Positions 51,792 to 63,182 of a stretch of DNA of 64,000 nt are shown here, piece after piece. The notes under the pieces were generated by a model. That model was given only the letters and a program-made list of their open reading frames with translations. It was not told where the DNA came from and searched no databases. Source of the DNA: Micrasema longulum (taxonomy: Eukaryota > Arthropoda > Insecta > Trichoptera > Brachycentridae); contig JAGVSM010000256.1 of assembly GCA_022494885.1 (NCBI GenBank), positions 122,995-186,994 of the forward strand, read 5' to 3'. How positions within the stretch are numbered: the first letter of the stretch is position 1; the number at the start of each line of letters is the position of its first letter. A program made the position numbers and the translations under genes.

Positions 51792-51965
51792 ATCGGTGTG
51801 GTTCTGTGGCTAGTGTCTCCGACTCGAGTGGTTCGAATCCCACTCTACCCCAACTCGATTCCCATTTTCTTATAGTGAGTTATTTACAATTCGTTGAAAA
51901 TTGCCCTCAAAAAATTAAATATTTTGGTAAATCATAAGAACTCAAATATTTATTTTCTTATAAAA
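51792..51965 (+). repeat. SINE family S1 copy
   Basis: atcggtgtggttctgtggct head with part of the anticodon region missing, box B ggttcgaatcccactctacc, and the S1 body through taaatattttggtaaatcat. Confidence 0.75.
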
Positions 51966-52639
51966 AATATAAAAAAATGACAGGACCTTAAGCCCTCTTT
52001 TAAAGACGTTTCTCTTATGTCCAGGTCTCTTATGCACAGGTTCCACTGTATATGTATGTATATTATGCTTGTCTAGAACAGAATCTTTAAAATAGAATAT
52101 GAAATGTAACTTTCAGTATTGTATATTGAAGTGCTGTTAGTGTATGGTGTGTGTATGTACTTATAAATAATTTGTATTCTTGTAAATTGTTTTAAAATTG
52201 TGGATTGGATATTTAAATCGGATTTTATGGTGTTAATATTTTCAATTTTATACTTGTCAATGTGTAAGAAAGAAATGTATATATTTAAAACAATGTGCAA
52301 TAAACTTTTCTTTTTATATACTTGTTTTATTAATCAATAAATTGTATTATTTTTCTTTTTTTTAATCGGGAAATCAATAGTTAAATCATTTTTACACTCA
52401 CAGTAGTGTAATTTATACAAATTAGAAGTATCTTATCTTATTTTTTGTTTTGTACACAATGGTGTGTTGTGAAAAGAACCAAAATTATATTGTTATGGTA
52501 TTTGTTACAATCAATATAGTGTAAAGTTTCCGCAAACCAAGTTTTGTAAAACTTCCATGCAAAATAAACGTAAAAATTGCATTTTTCAATAAAAAATTAT
52601 AAAAGCGCCATCTATGAATAATTAGTTTCATATTTTCAT

Positions 52640-52730
52640 TTAGAATCACCTTAAAGTGAAATATTTGGGTAAATCAAAATAGAATGCAAATATTTCTTTT
52701 TTAATTAAAAAAAAAAAAAAAATATTACAA
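52640..52730 (+). repeat. SINE family S1 tail
   Basis: gtgaaatatttgggtaaatc and atgcaaatatttctttttt match the S1 3' tail only. Confidence 0.55.
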
Positions 52731-52799
52731 TACGACCCCGTCTTTGTGGTTTATATACTAAATAAAACTTGCTTTAATATCATCATTACTCTTTTAAAC

Positions 52800-53010
52800 T
52801 TGCTGACTGGTTTCCGAGATCGACTGTTTATTTATTTATTTTTGCACCACAACAGGCCAGGAGGCCCAATTACAGTGGTGAATTACATCACAGAACACCC
52901 AGACTTGTGAAAAATCACATTTTAATTTGTGTGTTCTCACCGGGAATTTAACCCGGCCTTTTGTGTGTGAGGCAAGCGTCTTGACCACTACACCACAGAG
53001 GACTGTTCCT
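52800..53010 (-). repeat. tRNA-headed SINE, minus strand
   Basis: The reverse complement reads ctctgtggtgtagtggtcaa (box A) and gccgggttaaattcccggtg (box B), followed by a body and a tttatttatttattt-type end near 52832. A distinct SINE from S1 and S2. Confidence 0.55.
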
Positions 53011-53330
53011 TCATAATGGCTTACAAATAAATGTACCTATTTTGCAGAAGTTTTTTTTGTTTTTAAGTATAAAAAAACTTTTATTTAATGTACCATGTTT
53101 TATTTATTATTTCACAAAATAAGCAGGTATATAAAAATATAAAATTATGTATGTTACACCACCTAAAAAACAATGATTAGGAAAGTATATATAACACCGC
53201 CTAAAAAAATAATTGTTATTAAAATCACTACCTATGAAAATTGCATGAATGATTTTTCATCAATATTTCTTATTATATATATTATAGCCATCATTTACAG
53301 TGTTATTTGGGTTTAAATTCTTCTCCAAGA

Positions 53331-53497
53331 CTAGGCCCTCTTGGTAAGTTTGAGCCACACTCCACCATCTGCCGTGAGGATGAATGACCGGTTGTCGTAC
53401 TTCATGGGTATGTTTGTCTTTTCGCACACCGATACTTCGTACTTGGACAAGACTGATACCAAACCTAACCTCGTCTGCATCATCCCGAATCGGCTAC
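53331..53497 (-). CDS. CYP6-like P450 terminal exon
   Basis: 167 bases ending in TAG, acceptor atgtttcag. It encodes [12 protein letters not shown], the helix following the heme cysteine, and ends [11 protein letters not shown], typical of CYP6 C-termini. A first AATAAA on this strand lies roughly 230 bases downstream. Confidence 0.93.
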
Positions 53498-56400
53498 CTG
53501 AAACATTATTCAAACACTTGAGCATTCTTGCATTTGATAAGAAATCAATTTATGTTATTTCTTAGATTCACAACAAACAATGAAGAAAATTTTCAATGGA
53601 GGTGATCACTATTTTCACATCCGCACCCAGTTGTGCACAGAACACTGCATTGACAATCCAATTGCAGTGTATCTGGATCATTTGTGTCACCTTAGGGGAA
53701 GGTAAAGTATCTATGAAACATTGCAGCGCAGGACCGACTACATTCCATGTCCAGGCGGATAAAGAATACAGTTCTGTGTGAGAAATAGCGCATGAATCCT
53801 AGACGAGCGTTTTCGACTCTATGACTTCTCTCAGGTAAAAGTCATGTAAATCTTAATCGAGTGGGGTTATCCCCACTTATGTAGGCCTCGTTATGTAGTC
53901 GTTGGCACATTTTCTTACCTTTCTTGAGGTCCTGGGTTAGATTCCTCGCAGGGTCAACATGAAACATAATTTAAAGAGGTTGTTTTAAACGCACAAACGA
54001 CTATGCTACAAAGCTAACTTCTCTTTGCTTGATTTCCTTTTTCAGGATTTTTACCTGAGAGTAGCACACTCATCTAAGGTTTTGATTCTGTTTCACACAC
54101 ACAATGTAGATGTATGTAGGTACTACCTTATTTTCATATGTTTTTAGTAAATAACCCAAGTCTATATTTTAGAGGCCTGTCAGCAGGCGGGAAAAATAGA
54201 ATATAAAAGGACAATTGATAAAAAATCTTTCTCGGGAATTTTTTTCTTGCTGGTGTGAATCAATCCTGCGACACCAGTTTCACAGTTGGCTGTCTAACCG
54301 ACTGCGCAGCACCTGTCACTGTTTGATAGAATTAAACAAACCGTGTTGATTTTATAATAGTAGATACATAAAATTTGACATTTTCAAATCAAATGTCGAC
54401 AGGAACAGATTAAAAATTGTGTACCTTTGTTCAACTTATATACATTTTTAAAAATTGCCCTTAGTTCAGTTAATCTGCATTTTGATGTGAAATATATTGA
54501 ATAGTTGCAATGAAACTGTAAATTCAGTGAGTGCTACATATATATGTATAAATGTATTTCTATATAAATGTATTTCTTTCCGTAGGTAGAAAGTATAATA
54601 ATCAGTATTAAAATTCGATCGGAATTCATAGTTTTATTTATTTATGCTTTATTAAGTTAGTTCATAACATCTCCTGATAAGGTGCAATGTCATGGATAAT
54701 ATTAATTAATATTTTGAAATTCAAATCATTATCAGTTATTTCACAAACAATAATTGAATTGTGCAAAAAATATTGGAAAATTGTTACACCTAATAAATAA
54801 TAATTTAACTAATAGTGAATTATTGGTTTAAAATTTTCCTGAAATTGCTGACAGATTATGAATAAAATACTTATTTTATTATGAATAGGTCTACCTATAC
54901 AAATCCTAGGTCCCTCTCCAAATGGCAAGTAGGAGAAGTGGTGTCGGGATGCCTTGTTCTCCGGAGTAAACCTCTCCGGGTCGAACTTGTCCGGATTGGG
55001 AAAGTACTGAGGGTCCCTCTGAATTCCTAGGACGGGAATCATGACAGGCGTGTCCTTTTCAATCTTGATCTCCGTACCGGGGATAGTGTACTCCTTGGTA
55101 CATATCCTGAAGATAACGGGAAGAGGAGGATACTTCCGCAGTGTTTCTGAAATAGTTAAAGGGTACATTTAGAAACGGAATTATATGTACCTATGTATTT
55201 TGGTCACATACTATGAAATTCCAGATAATTTTTTACAAAAAATATTCATTTTTAAAACAAAATGTTTATGTATAATTATTTTGACTTTCATCAGAATCGC
55301 AAAATATGTGGAAAAATGTTCTACAATCGCAGTGTATCAGCGATAATTTATAAAACGTTTGACCGCAAAGTTTACTTTTATGCTTTATGTTTAAAAAAAT
55401 ATTAATATTTTATGGGGAGTACGGCCTTCAAAGCAAAACATTGTGTAGTTAGTGTCCTGACGAAGAGAGGGGTACGTCTCGAAACGAATAGACATAGAAA
55501 AGTCAGTAAGTGATTTTATACAATTATTTACTAACATTGAATCATTTATATCCTATGTAAAGGCAAAGTGGTGTACCTCAGGGATTTAACATGGGACCTG
55601 CATTATTAAGGTTTGCATGTTTTGCGCTGGAAGAGAATTATTCGCTATACAACTGCTGAAGGGCTTATGACAATTTACTGTTATTTTCACCTTCAATGAC
55701 TTGAGTAAGATAGGTCATCTCTCCCAAGGCCTCGTACGTCACCTTCCCGTTGTGTTTTTCCAACACATCGTCTATCTCCGCCCTCAGGGCGTCCTGGATG
55801 TCGGGGTTCAGGGCGATCTCATACAGAGCGAAGCTTGCCGTGGTAGAGGAGGTCTCAAAGCCAGCGATGAAGAATACGAAGACCTGGGCGGCTATCTGCA
55901 TCGTAGTCAGCCGAGTTCCATCATCCACCGGTACTTCGGTATTCCCTGAAATAGCCATGCAACTCATTGATTGATGTTTATTTGCCGAGTTTATGGAAGT
56001 CACAAAAAAAACACGGAAGAGTTAAATCCCATCCCATTATTTTGAGCGAATTGCCATCACCTGGGTGGTTGACATTTAAAACATTTTTTTCATCTGCCAT
56101 GTGCATAAAAAAAGCAAAATATTATTGAAGCAGTTCCAAAAATGGATTTTTTGTTGATAAGTTGATATAAAAAAAGGCACAGGTTGTGTTCCCGTGGGTC
56201 ACTACCCTGCCCTGGTGCGGACTGCGAATATTATGGACAGAAATAGAAAAGTCCAAGGTTAGAACTCCTCTGTACCACAACGTTTTACTTATTTTTTAAT
56301 ACGATTATTTACCACAAAAAAAATTACTTCCAAAATTAAAACATTTGGGTAAATCATACGAACGCAAATGTTTATTTCATTTGAATATATTTATATATGC

Positions 56401-59400
56401 ATATGCATACTTTAATCAAAAGTCATTAACTGTCATCATAATTATATACAGGTTACTCCCGTTAATCGCGGGGGATACGTTCAGGGTGGTATCCTGAACC
56501 ACTCTCGTGGCACTAGAAAACAGTTTTTCTCGTGTGTTTCTCTCTCGTCCCACGAGAGTGGGAGAGTGGGTCTATGCCTTTGTAAATTTTTAGGTTTTTA
56601 ATTTATGCGTATCAAAATTGATTAAAAAATAATCGGATGGTTGGACTATCGATAAATTCGCTCTGCTAAATAATGCAAGAGATGAGCTTATTTTATCAGT
56701 ATGGGCAAGAAGACATATTGGTACATTAAAATTAATTTTTAGAACGAATCAAATTTTTAAATAAAATATATTAAAAAAACAAATGGTTGCTTACCTCTGC
56801 AGGGGAGAAGTGAGGGGAGCGTGGCCGCGCTGTTGGTGGTGTATCAGACTCCCCCCTCTCCCCCCCGTTTCGCCAGTGCAGAAGTAAGCAACCATATGTT
56901 TTTTTTTATATTAAAAAAAAAATATTCGTTCTAAAAATTAATTATAATGTGCCAATATGTCTTCTTGCTCATACTGATCATCGTGGTTTCAGATGTGACA
57001 GGGTTTAAAGAACACCCTGTATATATATTTTATAACAATAACATTCGATTATTTTCGTTTATTGATTGGTTGCGTATTTTTCAGTTTCGATTTGTGGTAT
57101 TTTCGTCAAGATTATTATTGGGATATTTTTGTCGTAATCGATTATAGAATACGTTTTTTGTTTCTAGTGCTTATTACTGTTACCCGTTACAATTTAAAAG
57201 TTCAATCATAGGCGAAATAGTACATTTTACCCAGGTGTGTAAAGTGAACACTTTTCTACAATGGAATTATACATTTCCTTTTCATTGGGGTTTCCGTCTC
57301 TGTTGATATACAAATGTTATTATGTGTCGGTCAATTCGACATTATTGATTTTATTATTCGACATTACTAATATACCGCGAAACCGTCCAATTTTGCACGC
57401 TTTTTTGCAATTATGTTGATTTTCTTCAAAAAAATGTATGTTGTGCTTTACTTTTTAATTATGAAGAATGATCTTGGTAATCATTGAATTGGGTAACAAT
57501 TGTAAATTCGGTCATATTTAAATGCGATTTCAAGCAATTAAAAATTTTGATGGCGGGCAAAATTACCTGCATGTTCCTCCACGTTTGCCCGCAACCATTA
57601 TTTGTTGAACTGTAGCTCATATGACGTTCTTGTCTAAGAACTACTTTATTGAATTATTAACTCAAGGGCAAAATTGTCATTTCAGCATATTAATTAAATA
57701 TTCGTCTTAAAACAATTGGGCAAATTTACCCGCCAAACTTTATTTGTTTTCATATAAGCAATTTATAGGCCTTAGGGTTGTCAAAATATGGTTGATAACT
57801 TAAGAAAAATTAGAAATGCTTCAGAATCTATTAAAAAGCAATATAAGGAATATAAAAACACATTACCAAATGAAGAAAGGCAAAGAAGAATTTAATTAAA
57901 TTTTCCACAATAATGATAATATTTTTGAAAATCTAAAATACCTAATGTGTGCAAAACCTTCATAATAGTTTTAATTTAATTTAAACTAATTATTAAAATA
58001 AGAAAGTGACAACCCTAACACATTTTTTCATTAGGGCAAAGTTGACAACCCAGAGGCTCAACTTATGCCTTTTAGTTTGCCCACCGTCATAATTCTTGAA
58101 TTAAGCTGCTGACAGCACATAATATAAACAGGAAATGATCTAAAAACCTTTGTCATCTTTGCAACAAGAAAAACTTACCTTTGCTTTGCTATCGAGCAGT
58201 ACATTAAAAAACACAGAGTCGTAATTGGCCCGCAACAAATTACAGGCGCACTTTGACAGGTTCTGACAAGCCACTGAGTATAAAGTTAGTGACTAAAGCT
58301 TCTGAGGGAAGCTAGTGACATAAATCTACTTTTGTCCTTAATGTGCCAAATTTACCGATATCAAATGGAAATATATTTTTTTAAAGGTTGATCATAGATT
58401 AGACTTTTTGGGCAAAATATCCATCCAGGGCAAAATTGGACGGTTTCGCGGTACTAAAATAAGTTTGAGCTGCGCGTAGTCGCGCCGCGCCTACGTAAGT
58501 ATGTAGATGCAGTATACCTAAACAAATATTTACATTTCACACTTGGGAGCCTTCCATTGGGTAGTATTTACTCGTGGTATCAATATTCCAGTATTTTATT
58601 TACCTGTACATCATAGTTCAACGGAAAATATTCCGTTTAATGGGTTCCAAGAATGTTTAATGTGCTGAAGCACGTAAACAACTGTGGTGACTTTTAAAAT
58701 TAGATGGCATATTTCTGTTCAATGAGCCAATTTATAAATCGATAATAAACCGGTTTTTAGAAGTTCAATAATCACAACAAATTATTGCAATCAACTTTTT
58801 AACACGATTTCAACAAAATATCTGTCAACCCTGGGGTACGCTCGTTAAATACTATATTTTAAATAATAATAAAGATTAGCCGACCTGTCCACCTATTCTT
58901 TATTAAAAAAAAAAAAGTAGAAAGAAAACAACTAAGCAATATACCTAATGGATATGAAAAAAGAGCTAACTCAATTAATTTGTGATCTACAAACCGCAAA
59001 TATCTGAGTATCTAAATTAGCATCTGCATGAAATATATAAAAAAACACTAATAAATCTCAAAAGTTGATAACCCTTAGGTAATAATTTAACATCTCAATA
59101 ATGTGGGGGGGTGTGTAGAGACCTCAGAGTAAGAACGCTATAGAGCCGCCCGTATGGACAAACGTTATTCTCGGATTATCAATCACGAAGTTAGCTATAG
59201 TTTACAGCAAAACAATAGGCCGCAGTAACGTAACTTTGGTTCTATGCAATAGGGCGGAAGGGCGTATCTACAGCTGTAGATATAAGAGTAATAACTCTAA
59301 AGACCAATGTTGATAAATACCGATTTACCTGTTTCGTCAGAGATGCTATGTGAATTTTTCAGTTGAATAAGCAGCTGTAGAAAATCGTTCCTCACGATTC

Positions 59401-60205
59401 CATTCTTCTCCCTGTAGTTGACTGTGTCCTCCACTGTTTTGTAAAAGAAATCCTGAATTTCTGTTCCTATCACCATCACTTTAAGCTTTGTGAACACGCC
59501 AGGTATGAAAAAGTCCAACATGTTGGCGATATTCTCCGTCGGACTCGCCTCGAATATTCTCTTTCCCATTTTCCTGAACTCCGCGTCAGGGTTCTTGAAG
59601 CTGTTGCAATCCAACCCGAAAGCGCAGTTGCCTATGACGTCTGTGTTCAACTTGGCGAGCAATTCTTTAGCATCTACAATATTGTCTTTCTCTACCGCTT
59701 CATCCAGGTACGCCAGCATTTCGAGCGAGCAATCGGCTACCACTCCGAACATCTGTCTGATCTTACTGGAGGTGAACGTCGGCGTCAGCTTGGTTCTCAA
59801 GTTCTTCCACTTTTCCCCGGTGGCGTTGAACAAGTGTCCCGCGATAGGTTCCAGTTCCTCGTCGAAGTGAAAGCCGTGGTCCGAGAAATGGATGAAATCC
59901 TTTACCAAGGCGGACCTTATGTGTTCCAGGTCGTTTATGACTAATGTCGGTCTATGGACCATGAACATTCCAGCGAAGCTGTCTGACTTGGTTTCGTTGT
60001 ACACATCCGCGATCACTTCTCCGATATGTTTTTTATTGTATATTATGTTCTTGACATTTCCAAAAGGAATTACTGGATTTGGACAAGCGATGCCTTTATT
60101 TCTCCAATATTTGAATCTTCTCTCAAAAGCCACGTAAACTGTTATTGTTAATACTATGACGCAGATTAAAACATCCCACCAAAATGAAAACAGTATGTAC
60201 GCCAT
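53331..60205 (-). CDS. Cytochrome P450, CYP6-like (complete, 4 exons)
   Basis: Seen: on the minus strand, exons 60205-59329, 55945-55691, 55146-54895 and 53497-53331 join in frame (all introns phase 1, GT..AG) to 516 codons plus TAG, the normal size for CYP6. The N-terminus is a hydrophobic ER anchor (about residues 4-27), then FKYWRNKG, C-helix WKNLR 133-137, I-helix AGFETS 320-325, K-helix ETLR 378-381, DPERF 433-437 and heme loop [10 protein letters not shown] 453-462 with ligand Cys460. Family knowledge: microsomal monooxygenases of the CYP3 clan, fed electrons by P450 reductase, usually act on plant toxins, insecticides or terpenoid-like compounds; the substrate cannot be read from sequence. 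All catalytic motifs are intact. Intron 1 (3.4 kb) holds a 1.08-kb transposon, a MITE and a SINE. CYP6 family placement is by eye. Confidence 0.93.
53880..53995 (+). repeat. tRNA-like SINE head
   Basis: gcctcgttatgtagtcgttg then ctgggttagattcctcgcag (box B-like), followed by an A/T-rich body. Lies just upstream, in transcription sense, of the last P450 exon, within its intron. Confidence 0.4.
54626..54690 (-). mobile_element. LINE 3' tip
   Basis: ttatttatttatgctttatt and agttagttcataacatct duplicate the 3' end of the element at 7320-7706. It lies in the last P450 intron. Confidence 0.6.
54895..55146 (-). CDS. CYP6-like P450 exon 3 (ExxR to heme loop)
   Basis: 252 bases, phase 1 in and out, acceptor actatttcag, donor g|gtagac. 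It encodes [18 protein letters not shown] and FGEGPRICI. The open frame continues past the donor into non-homologous sequence, so the splice is needed for the RFG block. Confidence 0.93.
55691..55945 (-). CDS. CYP6-like P450 exon 2 (I helix)
   Basis: 255 bases, phase 1 in and out, acceptor atttcag. It encodes [20 protein letters not shown], the oxygen-activating I helix, through to QVIE. Confidence 0.93.
56210..56390 (+). repeat. SINE family S1 copy, diverged
   Basis: tctgtaccacaacgttttac and acatttgggtaaatcatacg match the S1 body and tail. The head is degraded. It lies in P450 intron 1. Confidence 0.6.
56697..57021. mobile_element. Foldback MITE, copy 2 (left end lost)
   Basis: Same family as 4431-4806: gcaagaagacatattgg, the aaatggttgcttacctctgc core and its mirror, and the right end gggtttaaagaacaccctgt. 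The outer left arm is missing. It lies in intron 1 of the P450. Confidence 0.75.
57373..58453. mobile_element. 1.08-kb DNA transposon, 24-bp TIRs, subterminal GGGCAAA motifs
   Basis: The left end taccgcgaaaccgtccaatt is repeated inverted at the right end (aattggacggtttcgcggta); about 24 bases match before divergence, with TA at the junctions. The motif GGGCAAA(A/G/T)TT recurs at about 57555, 57666, 57718, 58034, 58410 and 58428, and inverted near 57584 and 58076. A short Lys-rich coding-like stretch lies near 57790-57892. No transposase domain is recognised. It is located in intron 1 of the P450. Confidence 0.7.
59329..60205 (-). CDS. CYP6-like P450 exon 1 (exon 1A)
   Basis: 292 codons plus one base. 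It starts [10 protein letters not shown] (membrane anchor), contains [24 protein letters not shown] and [11 protein letters not shown], and ends SDETG at donor g|gtaaat. A paralogous exon ending at the same point lies at 63183-64000. Confidence 0.94.
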
Positions 60206-60220
60206 ATTTTCACTTTATCA

Positions 60221-60228
60221 CTTATATA
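60221..60228 (-). promoter_or_regulatory. TATATAAG, possible TATA box of the P450
   Basis: A TATATAAG on the minus strand begins 23 bases before the ATG at 60205. A usual TATA-to-start distance would put the transcription start at or just past the ATG, so it either gives an extremely short leader or is coincidental. Confidence 0.25.
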
Positions 60229-61311
60229 CCGTTCACACTGAAGAATAGTTTCTATAAATGTTCAATCATGCCACAATCAATTTATAAATATTTCAGTTTA
60301 AACGAGCAACATAGCGACGATAATTCTTATTTCATAAGTACTATTGAAAGTGTATTGCGTTGGTATCCTAATTAGATGTATCTCTACAGATCAAACTAAA
60401 TCACACTGATACACAAATAAGTACCGGAAACAGGAAGCAAAATTCACCATTGAACGAAAATAAAATTGCATTAATATTTTTTAATTGAAGCACATACATA
60501 CGTACTTAAGATATTCTTTTGTTTGTTTTAGATAATATTAGTAATACCAACAATGAAATATTATTATCCAATTTTAGTGCAGTGTAATTCAAAGCAATGT
60601 ATTTAACAAATTATTATATGATGAAATTAATATTTGAAATTGTATTAAGCGCCAGGTATGGAGATATTGTGTCATAAAACACAAATAATACTGTTTTAAT
60701 GTTCTTAGTAAGAAACTACATAAAAATTCATAAATAAAATCTGCGTACAGTAACGGCTACCTTCGAATCTAGAATAAGCCGTCCAGTGAATAAACGCCCC
60801 CCCAGTAAATAAACAAAACGCATATTTTCTTCTAAAATAAGAAAACGGTACATTTATACTGAACCGTGTATTTTTTTCTGGTTGACATTGTTTTGTTCGT
60901 TGTTGGTAATTCTTTGTATCTGCCATGGACCAGTTACAGCATGGCCGTATTGTGAAAATCACATGTAGTTTGGTCAGAAAAATTAGATTTCAGATAAAAA
61001 CAATGTATTTTTGTTGATAACTCTGTGGCTACTACACTAAAAATGGATTATTATTTTTGTAGAACATGCCTTAATTCTTTGATTTAGATTCATTTTACTC
61101 GGGTTTTGGCGGTATTTATTAAATTGCTGAGTGTTCCTTTACTGGCCCACGAAAATGTCTTAATCCAATTAATGAACGGGTATTCATTCACTGGTATCTC
61201 TGTAAATTTTGGAAAATATATGAACTTTAGTGTATTAGAAATTAGTAACTTAAAGTTGGCAGTTTAATTTCTGTTTTTTTTATTACAGTGAATGAACTGG
61301 TAATAACTACC

Positions 61312-62389
61312 CACGTTCAATAGCATAAATGCAGCGAGGTTATCTAGACGAGTACCTTACTGCGGATCCTACTTTCAATCCTTTAACTTTAAGACCGTCG
61401 AAGCTACTGCTCTTCCTAAGAAAAAAAAGCCGATGCCCCTTAATTTTTTTAAGTATCCTGAAATAGCATCAGGTAAAAAGAAAACTTTAGACAAAAAACC
61501 CATGCCGTTTGGCTTGACGGGTAAGAAATACCAAGAATATTTTTAAAAACAAAACGAACAAAAAAAAGAAGACGGATTAAGAATAAAAATAAAAATAATG
61601 CGTAGAAAATACAATCGCAAAAACGAAAAATTTAAGAGAAATATAAAAAGATAAGAAAATATGAGATTAAGATTCAAAATAAAACGAAAGATGTCAAAAT
61701 ACAAACACGAGGACGAGATAATCGGGTTGTGGTCCTGTGGCTAGCGTCTCGGACTCACGGACCAAAGGTCCGTAGTTCGAATCCCACTCTACCCCAACTC
61801 GATTCCATTTTCTAATAGTGAGTTATTTACAACTCGTTGAAAATGGCCCTCAAAATTAAATATTTGGGTAAATCATAAGAACGCAAATATTTCTTTTTTA
61901 AAAAAAAAAATAAAAAAAAAGAAGTTGAAGAGAAAAATGAAAAGATAAAAAAAAAGTTATAAGAAAAATAAAAATAAAGAAATACAAACACTTAAATTGA
62001 ATATTGAAAAAAAAATAAAAACAGCGAACCAAGCAAAGAAAAGTTTCCAAAATAAATTTCCAAAAAAGGCAACCAACTAAAGAATACGAAGTGACTTCTT
62101 TAGTCAACTTATTTGGAAAGTATTTTACCATCCGATTTAAAAGTGAAAAGAGAATGCGATATGTTGAGGGCATAGTGCTTATGGCAAATGATGAAGTTTA
62201 AAAATTAAAATCATATATTTCAAGAAAAAAAATCAGTGTCGGAAAACGTTATCAGTTTTGTAAGACCCCAAATCCCAGACATTTCTGAAGTTAATTATGC
62301 CGGTGTCCAACATGTGCTCGGTGGTCCTAATTGCTCCAGACGTGGATTGATTTCTTTTGACGACTTTTATTTCAAGGATATTAAGTAAA
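61312..62389 (+). pseudogene. Unrecognised coding-like remnant interrupted by a SINE
   Basis: Not recognised. An open stretch of about 70 codons ending near 61545 reads as protein-like (..VEATALPKKKKPMPLNFF.., ..KPMPFGLTGKKYQEYF). It is followed by very Lys-rich A-rich sequence, a tRNA-headed SINE (61724-61905), then more protein-like pieces in shifting frames near 62060-62200 (..EVTSLVNLFGKYFTIRF) and 62235-62388 (..DISEVNYAGVQHVLGG, ..LISFDDFYFKDIK then TAA). No splice sites are obvious. It looks like an old retrocopy or a decayed single-exon gene. Frame breaks and the SINE argue against function. Confidence 0.35.
61724..61905 (+). repeat. tRNA-headed SINE family S1
   Basis: The head ggttgtggtcctgtggctag.. 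with box B-like agttcgaatcccactctacc, then the body attctaatagtgagttattt and the tail aaatatttgggtaaatcata..acgcaaatatttc, ending in an A-rich run. The best preserved S1 copy here; it interrupts the coding-like remnant at 61312-62389. Confidence 0.8.
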
Positions 62390-63180
62390 ACATTGTGTAG
62401 GAAACGAAATCATCCCTATCTGAAAGTACCATTATCTTATGCTTTATCTAAAGTCCATGGAAATGTTTAAAGTACTCCTACCTTCCGAATATTAAAAAAT
62501 GAGGGTTTGTACCCACTACACGCTCCAAATGTATGTAGCTTTGTACTTTATATGCTTAGAGTTATGTAAAGGTTGATTGATTTACTCTTTTTATTATAAA
62601 TTATGCCAAAAATTCATGTTTCTTATTCAGCTAATTTTGGCATAGTTTTGCAGCATTTTATTTTCATTGTAGTAGGAGCTACAGTATTGTTTATTATTTC
62701 TACATTTTTTATATGCTTATAATTTTAAAACAATTTTCCAAAATTTTCCAGAATAATATTCAGGTTTCTAAATTGATAATAAAATAATTTAACTGTTCAT
62801 TGACTGGGTTTTATTGTATTTACTCGCTAAAAATATTGTTTTTATGAACATAGTTAATACTAGCGATTTAAATCGTTTCTGATAAATTGATTAATTAATA
62901 AAAATCTAGACAGAATATCTCAAAATACTGAAAACATTTTCTTTTTTAATAACTGAGGATGACACAAACGTATCATAGAGTGTACCAGAGTCATTCCATC
63001 ATACTGAAAATATATTTTAAAGTTGAAAAAATCCTTAATCGTTCATTTACTGGACGATTCACCCTACCTAAATCAAAATACTATTGAAAAGCGAAATAAG
63101 GTGATTTAATATTGGAAATGAATGAACTTAGTTGATTAGATGTCGTGCCTTAGATACGTCTAGATTCGTCCAAAAGTCCT
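62390..63180. other. Noncoding between coding-like remnant and P450 exon 1B
   Basis: Searched by eye on the minus strand for I-helix, ExxR and heme-loop exons of a second P450; none seen. Confidence 0.5.
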
Positions 63181-63182
63181 AC

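Noticed and set aside
59490..60137. Plus-strand open frames of 126 and 81 codons
   Set aside because: They are antisense to P450 exon 1A, which has full family motifs; GC-richer exon composition keeps the opposite strand open.
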